Of a DNA stretch of 7,243 bases, positions 1 through 5,537 are shown piece by piece. How positions within the stretch are numbered: position 1 is the stretch's first letter; the number at the start of each line of letters is the position of its first letter. The position numbers were made by a program, and so were the translations under genes. Source of the stretch: Deltaproteobacteria bacterium (GTDB lineage Bacteria; Myxococcota; Polyangia; Haliangiales; Haliangiaceae); contig JAGSPR010000355.1 in the NCBI GenBank assembly GCA_018262455.1, positions 1 through 7,243 of the forward strand, read 5' to 3'. Below the pieces are notes generated by a model. That model was not told where the DNA came from and searched no databases. It worked only from the letters and a program-made list of their open reading frames with translations.

Positions 1-104
1 GCGTGGGAGGACTTCGCGGGGGTGGGGCGCGGCGCATCGGGACACAGCCGGGAGAGCACCGCGCGCCACGTGATCGTCGGCTTTCGCTGCGCCGCAGACG
101 CGCG

Positions 105-1007
105 ATGACGACGGTGACGCCACGGATCCTGATCCACGGCGGCGCCGGTAGCGTCGCGCTCGAGCGTCACGATCGGCTGCGGGCAGGCGTGCGGGCTGCG
201 GCCGCGACAGGTCACGCCATCCTCGCGCGCGGCGGCAGCGCGCTCGACGCGGTGGTCGCGGCGGTGCGTGCGCTCGAGGATGACGCCGAGTTCAATGCGG
301 GGCTGGGCTCGGCCCTCACGCGGGACGGGACCGTCGAGACCGATGCGTCGGTGATGGACGGCGCGACCCACCGGGTCGGCGGGGTCGCGGCGGTCCCAAA
401 CCTCGGAATGGCGATCGCGCTCGCGCGGGCGGTGCTCGATGCCGGCGAGCACGTCCTGCTCGCAGGGCCTGCCGCGCTGCAGTTTGCAGCCGAGGTCGGG
501 ATCTCGCCCGCCGCACCCGGCGCGCTCGTCACCGAGCGGACGCGCACCCGGCTGGCTCAGCTGCTCGCGCCAACGCCGCCGCCGGTGAAAGCCGATGCCG
601 GACCGGGCACGGTCGGGGCGGTCGCGCTCGACGACCAGGGACGGTTTGCCGCCGCGACCTCGACCGGCGGGACGTGGGGCAAGCGAGCGGGGCGCGTCGG
701 CGACTCGCCGATCCCGGGGGCCGGGACCTGGGCCGATACGGCGTGCGCGATCTCGGCGACCGGCGATGGCGAGGCGATCTTGCGAGTCGCGCTCGCGCGC
801 AGCATCGCCGCGCGGCTCGCCACCGGCGAGGCACTCGAGGCAGCCGTGCGCGCGAGCCTCGACGAGCTGCACCGGATGACCGGAGGTCACGCCGGGGTGA
901 TCGCGCTCGATCGCCACGGCTGGGTCGGCGTGCAGCATGGCCCGACGATGCCGATCGCGTGGATCGATGGCGAGCACCGCGGCGATACCATGGGTTCGTC
1001 GATCTGA
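105..1007 (+). CDS. iaaA: Isoaspartyl peptidase / plant-type L-asparaginase (Ntn-hydrolase)
   Basis: The predicted protein has 300 residues, the usual size for this family. Members hydrolyse isoaspartyl dipeptides and L-asparagine after the precursor cleaves itself into alpha and beta subunits. Visible landmarks are HGGAG at residues 11-15, the Asn-Ala-Gly-Leu-Gly-Ser stretch at 64-69, and the cleavage/catalytic motif GTVGAVA with the nucleophile Thr169. After it come TSTGG (185-189), GRVGDSP with Arg197 and Asp200, and SATGDGE with Thr219-Gly220, which line the substrate pocket in the family. There is no signal peptide, so it is probably cytoplasmic. I chose the ATG at 105 because homology begins there. 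The frame stays open upstream from a GTG at 3, but those 34 residues are Arg/Gly-rich and unlike the family. No good ribosome binding site precedes 105. The exact substrate preference cannot be read from the sequence. Confidence 0.93.
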   Translation: MTTVTPRILIHGGAGSVALERHDRLRAGVRAAAATGHAILARGGSALDAVVAAVRALEDDAEFNAGLGSALTRDGTVETDASVMDGATHRVGGVAAVPNLGMAIALARAVLDAGEHVLLAGPAALQFAAEVGISPAAPGALVTERTRTRLAQLLAPTPPPVKADAGPGTVGAVALDDQGRFAAATSTGGTWGKRAGRVGDSPIPGAGTWADTACAISATGDGEAILRVALARSIAARLATGEALEAAVRASLDELHRMTGGHAGVIALDRHGWVGVQHGPTMPIAWIDGEHRGDTMGSSI

Positions 1008-1158
1008 GGCGGGGCGCGCCAGGATGGCGCACTAGCAACTCGGCGAGCCACCGCGACCGGGTGATACGGATGCGAAAACTGTCGAGAATCCGATGGCTTC
1101 GCGCGGCACCTACATCGGCCTACTAGTTGCTTGGACGCACTGCATCAATCGTTCGCTT

Positions 1159-1165
1159 AGAGGAG
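1159..1165 (+). promoter_or_regulatory. Ribosome binding site of the lipoprotein gene
   Basis: AGAGGAG lies 8 bases before the ATG at 1174. It decides the start in favour of 1174 over an in-frame ATG at 1093. The residues between those two ATGs do not look like a signal sequence, whereas a lipoprotein signal peptide begins directly at 1174. Confidence 0.8.
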
Positions 1166-1173
1166 CTCTTGAG

Positions 1174-2124
1174 ATGAAGAACCTGGTTCTCGCGGCCCTG
1201 CCGCTGCTCGCGACGTCGCTCCTGATCCCGGCCTGTAGCTCGCCCTCCACCGACGAGCTCGCGGGCGAGACGTCCGATGACGACGTGGTCGACGGTAAGG
1301 CCGACAGCGCTGTGGACGGCGCCTATACCTACTTCGAGCTCACGGCCGATCAGCGCAAGTGCGCCTCGCCGATCTGCGGTGGGTTCTTCCTTGATCGGTT
1401 GAACCGCACCACGACCCTCTGTCACGACCACGCCGCGCGCGCGGCCTGCTACACGCCGGTCCTCGACATGTCGGAGTCGGGGCTCTCGGATGCGTCGTAC
1501 GACAAGCTCGTCGAGGCGGCCAACCAGTCGGCAGCGCCGGGCGTGCGCGCCATCGTGCGTGGCCGGTTCGCGTCGACCAACACCACGACCCCGCGACCCG
1601 AGCTGGGCCGCTTCATCGTGACCGAGGTCTGGCTGTCGCAGACCGAGGCCGTGTCCGACGGCGTGTTCGCCAAGGTCAAGGACGCCGGCATCCGCTGCAT
1701 CGCCGCGCCGTGCCCGAGCATGCGCGAGAAGGGCCTCAACACCACCCGGAGCGCGATGATCGCCGAGGTCGACTACGCCGAGGCGGGCCTCGATGACGCC
1801 CAGCTCGAAGCCGTGGTCCAGGATCTGTTCACGCCGTCGGGCCTCATCATCGCGGGTGACCGCTTCACCGTCCACGAGGGCGGCCGGAAGGCCAAGGGGC
1901 GCACCGCGACCGCCGTGTTCCGCCGGCTCGCCGAGCCGGTCGAGGCAGCATGCTTCGTCGGTGGCTGCTCGGGCCAGATCTGCTCGGATCAGGAAGGTGT
2001 GATCTCGACCTGCGAGTTCCTTCCCGAGTACGCGTGCTACCAGACGGCGACCTGTGAGCGTCAGGCGGGCGGCGCGTGCGGCTGGACCGAGACCCCCGAG
2101 CTCGCGACCTGCCTCGGTCATTGA
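1174..2124 (+). CDS. Cys-rich lipoprotein with duplicated domain and eight-cysteine C-terminal cluster
   Basis: The predicted protein has 316 residues. Residues 1-20 form a signal peptide ending in a lipobox-like Ile-Pro-Ala-Cys with the lipidated Cys21, so the product should be membrane-anchored outside the cytoplasm. An acidic linker (DDDVVDGKADS, 35-45) follows. Two similar segments come next. Repeat 1 (about 55-153) has Cys63-x4-Cys68, LNRTTT, SGLSDASYDKLVEA and an RF at 131. Repeat 2 (about 167-252) has Cys175-x4-Cys180, LNTTRS, AGLDDAQLEAVVQD and an RF at 230. The C-terminus (260-313) has exactly eight cysteines (260, 265, 270, 280, 288, 294, 302, 313), matching my recollection of a myxobacterial 'eight-cysteine-cluster' module; the middle part may be the family I recall as DUF6748. 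Neither name was checked. The 14 mature Cys other than Cys21 could form seven disulfides. Function is unknown and no catalytic motif is visible. It is probably its own transcription unit. Confidence 0.88.
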   Translation: MKNLVLAALPLLATSLLIPACSSPSTDELAGETSDDDVVDGKADSAVDGAYTYFELTADQRKCASPICGGFFLDRLNRTTTLCHDHAARAACYTPVLDMSESGLSDASYDKLVEAANQSAAPGVRAIVRGRFASTNTTTPRPELGRFIVTEVWLSQTEAVSDGVFAKVKDAGIRCIAAPCPSMREKGLNTTRSAMIAEVDYAEAGLDDAQLEAVVQDLFTPSGLIIAGDRFTVHEGGRKAKGRTATAVFRRLAEPVEAACFVGGCSGQICSDQEGVISTCEFLPEYACYQTATCERQAGGACGWTETPELATCLGH

Positions 2125-2126
2125 GT

Positions 2127-2142
2127 CCTGGTACCTACCAGG
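2127..2142. terminator. Inverted repeat at convergent stops, possible bidirectional terminator
   Basis: CCTGGTA (2127-2133) and TACCAGG (2136-2142) form a perfect 7-bp inverted repeat with two bases between the arms; in RNA the inner pair or two would open to make a loop. It spans the 10-base gap between the lipoprotein stop (2122-2124) and the oxidoreductase stop (2135-2137) and includes the latter. An alternative stem pairs GTCCTG (2125-2130) with CAGGAC (2147-2152). There is no U-run, so intrinsic termination is only a suggestion from position and symmetry. Confidence 0.4.
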
Positions 2143-3136
2143 CGAGCAGGACCTTGCCGGTTGCCTGCTTGGTCTCGAGAAAGCTGTGTGCGGCCGAGAC
2201 CTCGGTGGCCGGGAACACCTTGCCGACATGCGGCGCGAGGCCCATCGCCTCCACGCTGGTCATCGACTTCGTGAGCCGCGCGATCCACACCGGATCGCGC
2301 AGCACGTGCAGGGCGTTGAGCGCGAAGATGCCGGAGTTGGTATCGAACAGCTTGAGCACGCTGATCCGCGGCGTGCGCAGCGCGGCCATGCCGATGCGCA
2401 GGTAGTTGCGCTTGCCATCCTTCACGCCCGACGTCATGCCGATGCACACCATCCGGCCGGTGAGCCCCAGCCGTGCGCGCTGCCAGTTGATCTGGGCGCC
2501 GCCCGAGGCGTTGAGGATGAAGTCGAAGCCCGTGAGCATGCTCGCCGCGCGAAATTCCTCGACGGTGTAGGCCTTCGCGCCGAGGTCCTCGATGAAGCCC
2601 TTCTTGTGCGGGCTGGTGGTCAGGCTGGTGACCTCCGCGCCCGCGTGCCGGGCCATCTGGGTCGCGAGCACGCCGACGCCGCCGGTCCCGCATTCGATGA
2701 GCACGCGGTCGCCCTTGCGGACCCGCGCCATCTCGAACAGCGCGAGCTGCGCGGTGAAGTACGCCACCGGGAGCGCCGCCCCCGCCGCGAGATCGATCGA
2801 CGCAGGGAGTCGGAACACCTGGCTCGCCGGCACGGTGACGTGCGACGCGTAGCCGCCGAAGTAGGTCCCGGCGATCACGGCGTCACCTAGCTGGAGATCG
2901 CGCACCTGCTTGCCGATCGCCGCGACCTTGCCGCTGACCTCGTAGCCGGGCACGAATGGCTTCTTCGGGGCATCCGGATAGAACCCGAGCCGCATCTGGA
3001 TATCGGCGAAGTTGACGCCCGAGTACGCGACGTCGATCGCGACCTCGTCGTCCCCCGGCGTGCGCGGAGTGAGCTCCCGGCGCTTCAGGGTCGCGGCGGA
3101 ACCGAACTTCTCGATGACGATGTCGTGGTGGCTCAT
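2135..3136 (-). CDS. VAT-1-like zinc-free medium-chain NADPH quinone oxidoreductase
   Basis: The predicted protein has 333 residues, typical for the quinone oxidoreductase branch of the medium-chain dehydrogenase/reductase superfamily. These enzymes use NADPH to reduce quinones or activated double bonds. The N-terminal GroES-like fold includes SGVNFADIQMR (39-49), PGYEVSG (63-69) and GDAVIAG (84-90). The Rossmann motif GTGGVG is at 150-155. The C-terminal part (GMTSG, KRNYL, SVLKLFDTNSG, then ATGKVLL) follows the layout of eukaryotic VAT-1. The Cys cluster of the structural zinc lobe is absent, as expected. The ATG at 3136 is preceded by GGAG (3146-3143) at a 6-base distance. The gene lies 71 bases downstream of arsR on the same strand, and a TTCGA dyad stands just before it, which suggests ArsR control. 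The native substrate is not determinable; a role in removing reactive carbonyls or quinones is inferred. Confidence 0.9.
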   Translation of the reverse strand: MSHHDIVIEKFGSAATLKRRELTPRTPGDDEVAIDVAYSGVNFADIQMRLGFYPDAPKKPFVPGYEVSGKVAAIGKQVRDLQLGDAVIAGTYFGGYASHVTVPASQVFRLPASIDLAAGAALPVAYFTAQLALFEMARVRKGDRVLIECGTGGVGVLATQMARHAGAEVTSLTTSPHKKGFIEDLGAKAYTVEEFRAASMLTGFDFILNASGGAQINWQRARLGLTGRMVCIGMTSGVKDGKRNYLRIGMAALRTPRISVLKLFDTNSGIFALNALHVLRDPVWIARLTKSMTSVEAMGLAPHVGKVFPATEVSAAHSFLETKQATGKVLLAW

Positions 3137-3148
3137 GGGTGTCTCCAA

Positions 3149-3178
3149 AGTTTTCGAAGTGTCGAATCGATAGTGCAA
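3149..3178 (-). promoter_or_regulatory. Putative promoter and ArsR operator upstream of the oxidoreductase gene
   Basis: A perfect inverted repeat, TTCGA-AGTG-TCGAA on the plus strand (3153-3166), stands 16 bases before the oxidoreductase start. On the minus strand it follows TTGCAC (3178-3173), a partial -35, and overlaps a weak -10-like AAAACT (3154-3149) at an 18-base distance. The -10 is poor and would place the transcript start almost at the ribosome binding site, so the exact promoter is uncertain. The dyad, shared in part with the arsR promoter, is the stronger observation. Confidence 0.4.
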
Positions 3179-3207
3179 GCGGAGCGGCGCGGCCGGAGCG
3201 CGGCGGA

Positions 3208-3516
3208 TCAGCTGGCGACCGTGAGCGCCGCGCGGAGGTGCGCGAGGCCGTCGGGATCGACCGAGCAGATCAGCTGCTTGCCTTCGCGCTGGGTGTGGAT
3301 GAGCCCGGCGTCGGCGAGCTCCTTCACGTGGTGCGACACCGTCGGTGCGCCGAGCTCGAGCCCGCCGAGCAGCTTCGCGAGGAAGCAGTCGTGGATCCGG
3401 CCCTTGGCGAGGTCGAGCTTGCTCTCCTCGAGCAGGTTCAGGAACAGCCGCAGGCGGTTGGGATTCGAGAGCGCCCGGAACATCCGCGCGAGGCGGTCGA
3501 CGTCGTCCTTGGCCAC
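3208..3516 (-). CDS. ArsR-family winged-helix transcriptional repressor
   Basis: The predicted protein has 102 residues, a normal size for the ArsR/SmtB family of dimeric DNA-binding sensors. The N-terminal helices (RMFRALSNPNRLRLFLNLL, 11-29) carry the typical 'ALSNPNRLRLF' signature. The recognition helix lies in APTVSHHVKELADAGLI (57-73), followed by the wing (TQREGKQLICSV, 75-86). The metal-binding CxC motif of arsenic/cadmium sensors is absent. The only cysteines are Cys44, just before the recognition helix, and Cys84 in the wing, so a redox or electrophile signal is possible but inferred. The GTG at 3516 is the only plausible start, because an in-frame stop lies three codons upstream (3525-3523). 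It sits between yfcF (31-base gap) and the oxidoreductase (71-base gap), all on one strand, and has its own promoter. Confidence 0.92.
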   Translation of the reverse strand: MAKDDVDRLARMFRALSNPNRLRLFLNLLEESKLDLAKGRIHDCFLAKLLGGLELGAPTVSHHVKELADAGLIHTQREGKQLICSVDPDGLAHLRAALTVAS

Positions 3517-3522
3517 GCGCCA

Positions 3523-3551
3523 TCAATACGAAGGTTATCGAACTGTGTCAA
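3523..3551 (-). promoter_or_regulatory. Strong sigma-70-type promoter of arsR with embedded repeat
   Basis: On the minus strand a consensus -35 TTGACA (3551-3546) is followed after exactly 17 bases by TATTGA (3528-3523; three of six -10 positions match). The -35 box contains the TGA stop of yfcF (3550-3548). The spacer holds TTCGA and TTCG half-sites, also readable as an imperfect dyad TACGA-N6-TCGAA (3527-3542), suited to repression by the ArsR product. Transcription should start near 3516, the first base of the arsR GTG codon. Confidence 0.55.
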
Positions 3552-4195
3552 GCGCTCGTTTGCGGGCTGGCCGGCACGTGGGCGAGGTATCGACGGACGC
3601 TCTGGCGGCCCCACTGGGCGCGCGTGTAGTCGAGCACGTGCGGCGGCACCGGGTCCCCGTTCGCGACCAGGCGCATGAGCATGAGCGCGAGGTCCGCGTC
3701 GGCGATGCACCACGCATCGAACAGGGCCGTCTTGCCCGGATGGATCACCGCGCTGGCGATGCGCACCAGCTCGTCGGCGTCGAGCTGGGCCTTCTCGGTG
3801 AGCGGCTTCGTCACCGGCTGGCCGAACACCGACGACGTGGGGCGCTCCTCGCGCAGCGCCATGAGGCTCGTGCGCAGGCACGACAGCAGCTGGCGGGCGC
3901 GCGCGCGCTCGCCCAGATCGGCCGGGAACAGCCGCGGATGATCCGGGAACGGGAACCGCTCGGCCAGGTACTCCGAGATCGCGAGCGACTCGCTGATCCC
4001 GAGCTCGCCGTGGACCAGGACCGGCACCTTGCCGAGCAGCGCCTTGGTGCGCAGCTCGAGGCGCTTGGCCGCGGTCATCGGCATCTGGACGACCTCGAGG
4101 GTGTACGGGAGCTGCTTCTCCTCGAGGGCGATCATCGCGTGGAACACCCACGGGCTCATCCACGTCGAATCAGCGTAGAGGGTGAGGTCGGACAT
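3548..4195 (-). CDS. yfcF: YfcF-type glutathione transferase
   Basis: The predicted protein has 215 residues, against 214 in E. coli YfcF by memory, and is similar along its whole length. The N-terminal thioredoxin-like domain (1-80) includes the Ser14-Pro15 region near the glutathione sulfur, the cis-proline segment GKVPVL (55-60) and the glutathione-contacting Glu69-Ser70 in ISES. The helical C-terminal domain includes RARARQ (97-102), LREERPT (114-120) and WCIADADLALML (162-173), all family hallmarks. Proteins of this group conjugate glutathione and have peroxidase or disulfide-reductase activity linked to oxidant tolerance. I chose the ATG at 4195 because it aligns with the family N-terminus; another in-frame ATG at 4225 would add ten residues, and neither has a clear ribosome binding site. 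It is first in a three-gene minus-strand run with arsR and the oxidoreductase, and divergent from cysK across 99 bases. Confidence 0.93.
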   Translation of the reverse strand: MSDLTLYADSTWMSPWVFHAMIALEEKQLPYTLEVVQMPMTAAKRLELRTKALLGKVPVLVHGELGISESLAISEYLAERFPFPDHPRLFPADLGERARARQLLSCLRTSLMALREERPTSSVFGQPVTKPLTEKAQLDADELVRIASAVIHPGKTALFDAWCIADADLALMLMRLVANGDPVPPHVLDYTRAQWGRQSVRRYLAHVPASPQTSA

Positions 4196-4294
4196 CGGCG
4201 GAACGTACCGCGGTTCGGCGGGCATGCGTCGATTCCGCGCGGATGGAGATGACAGCTCGTCCACTGCCAGAGCACGCTTCGCGCGAGGCAGCCC

Positions 4295-5236
4295 ATGATC
4301 TATCAAAGCATCACCGACCTGATCGGGCGCACCCCGATCGTTGCCATCAACCGGCTCGCGCCCGCTCACGTCTCGATGTACGTGAAGGTCGAGTACTTCA
4401 ACCCGGGCGGCTCCGTGAAGGACCGGCTCGCGCTCGCGATCATCCAGGACGCCGAGCAGCGCGGAGTCCTCAAGCCCGGGCAGACCGTCGTCGAGGCGAC
4501 CTCGGGCAATACCGGGATCGCGCTCGCGATGGTGTGCGCCGCGCGCGGTTATCCGTTCGTGGCGGTGATGGCCGAGTCGTTCTCCGTCGAGCGCCGCCAG
4601 ATCATGCGTGGCTTCGGCGCGAAGGTCGTGCTGACGCCCGCCGCGGCGCGCGGCTCCGGGATGGTGAAGCGAGCCGCCGAGCTCGCGGAACAGCACGGCT
4701 GGTTCCTGGCGCGTCAGTTCGAGAACCCCGCGAACCCGGCGTACCACCGGCAGACCACCGGCCCCGAGATCCTGTCCGACTTCGCCGGCAAGCCGCTCGA
4801 CTACTTCGTCACCGGCTGGGGCACGGGCGGCACGCTGACCGGCGCCGGCCAGGTGCTGAAGGCCGCGCGTCCCACCATCAAGGTCGTGGTGGCCGAGCCC
4901 CTCGAGGCGCAGCTGCTCGACGACAAGCCGTTCAAGCCGCACAAGGTCCAGGGCTGGGTCCCGGACTTCGTGCCGGCCGTGCTCGATCGCAGCGTCTACG
5001 ACGCGCGGATGCCGGTCAGCGACGACGCGGCGATCTCGACCGCGCGCGCGTTGGCGCACCAGGAAGGCCTGTTCGTCGGGATCTCCTCGGGAGCGACGTT
5101 CGCGGCGGCGCTCGAGGTCGCGCGCGCTGCCCCCAAGGGCAGCGTCATCCTGGCGATGCTCCCCGACACCGGCGAGCGTTATCTTTCGACCCCGCTGTTC
5201 GAGGGCATCCAGCAGGGCACCGACGAGGTGGGCTGA
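4295..5236 (+). CDS. cysK: Cysteine synthase A (O-acetylserine sulfhydrylase)
   Basis: The predicted protein has 313 residues and is a fold-type II PLP enzyme that makes L-cysteine from O-acetylserine and sulfide in the cytoplasm. GRTPIV (11-16) opens the protein. GGSVKDR (38-44) carries the PLP lysine Lys42, TSGNTG (69-74) is the substrate/PLP loop, GTGGTLTG (176-183) is the phosphate-binding loop, and GISSGA (262-267) holds the serine facing the pyridine nitrogen. DTGERYLST (291-299) is the usual C-terminal signature. HKVQGW in place of the enteric HKIQGIG, and the overall similarity, fit a CysK branch common in proteobacteria; a CysM or related activity cannot be excluded. GAGG at 4285-4288 lies 6 bases before the ATG. 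The gene is divergent from yfcF and ends 12 bases from the convergent small gene. No sulfur-responsive riboswitch is visible upstream. Confidence 0.94.
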   Translation: MIYQSITDLIGRTPIVAINRLAPAHVSMYVKVEYFNPGGSVKDRLALAIIQDAEQRGVLKPGQTVVEATSGNTGIALAMVCAARGYPFVAVMAESFSVERRQIMRGFGAKVVLTPAAARGSGMVKRAAELAEQHGWFLARQFENPANPAYHRQTTGPEILSDFAGKPLDYFVTGWGTGGTLTGAGQVLKAARPTIKVVVAEPLEAQLLDDKPFKPHKVQGWVPDFVPAVLDRSVYDARMPVSDDAAISTARALAHQEGLFVGISSGATFAAALEVARAAPKGSVILAMLPDTGERYLSTPLFEGIQQGTDEVG

Positions 5237-5242
5237 GCGTCG

Positions 5243-5262
5243 GCGAGGCTAACGATCCTCGC
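5243..5262. terminator. Inverted repeat between convergent cysK and small gene, possible terminator
   Basis: GCGAGG (5243-5248) and CCTCGC (5257-5262) pair perfectly around an 8-base loop. The repeat begins 7 bases after the cysK stop and includes the stop codon of the 81-residue gene (5251-5249) in its loop. It is GC-rich and symmetric, so it could serve both strands. There is no U-run, so confidence is modest. Confidence 0.4.
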
Positions 5263-5494
5263 GTTCGTGCGCCGCGCTGGCGGCCACGAGCAGCGCAGCG
5301 TTCTCGATCTTGTTCGGATCGAGGACGACCTTGCCGTCATGCGCGGCGCGCACCCACGGGCCCAGTACGACGAAATCGCCCGCAGCTTCGACGTACACGA
5401 CGAGATGATCAGCCGCGACCCTGCGTACGGCTCCGATCTCTTCGCCGCCTTCCTCGAGGAACAACTGGTCTCCCACCTGGACTTGGAACGCCAT
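5249..5494 (-). CDS. Small PRC-barrel/DUF2171-like protein, 81 residues
   Basis: This short acidic protein has alternating hydrophobic residues that suggest a small beta-barrel: VQVGDQLFL, then EEIGAVRRV, DHLVVYVE, DFVVLGPWVRAAHDGKVVLDP and a C-terminal helix. The order 'G..IG.V..V..D.L.V.....V...HDGKVVLD' resembles PRC-barrel or DUF2171-type proteins, often associated with stress functions; this is a pattern match from memory. There is no signal peptide, Cys or membrane segment. The ATG at 5494 has only a weak upstream AGG. The frame continues upstream, but that part overlaps the metallopeptidase gene and looks like its shadow. It lies 43 bases downstream of the metallopeptidase stop on the same strand, so it may be read through from it or have its own promoter. 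Cellular role unknown. Confidence 0.75.
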   Translation of the reverse strand: MAFQVQVGDQLFLEEGGEEIGAVRRVAADHLVVYVEAAGDFVVLGPWVRAAHDGKVVLDPNKIENAALLVAASAAHEREDR

Positions 5495-5537
5495 GCCTGC
5501 AGCTTGCCACTTTCGGCGCGGCTGCCAACCGCACCGG

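Noticed and set aside
1016..1030. Small hairpin GCGCC-AGGAT-GGCGC after the asparaginase stop as a terminator
   Set aside because: It has only a 5-bp stem with no U-run in very GC-rich sequence; such hairpins are expected by chance.
1034..1131. Inverted pair AGCAACT / AGTTGCT flanking most of the intergenic region before the lipoprotein gene
   Set aside because: Seven-base arms 84 bases apart occur easily by chance, and there is no transposon gene, target duplication or covarying structure.
1131..1159. Possible promoter TTGGAC - 17 bases - CGCTTA before the lipoprotein gene
   Set aside because: Both boxes match the sigma-70 consensus poorly. A promoter must lie in this gap, but I cannot place it.
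1123..2229. Long minus-strand open frame (368 codons) across the lipoprotein gene
   Set aside because: It is Arg/Gly/His-rich with no recognisable domain and lies antisense to a gene with a clear signal peptide, ribosome binding site and motifs. It is a GC-driven shadow.
3125..4252. Plus-strand open frame of 375 codons opposite yfcF and arsR
   Set aside because: It is low-complexity Arg/Glu/His-rich and antisense to two confidently identified genes.
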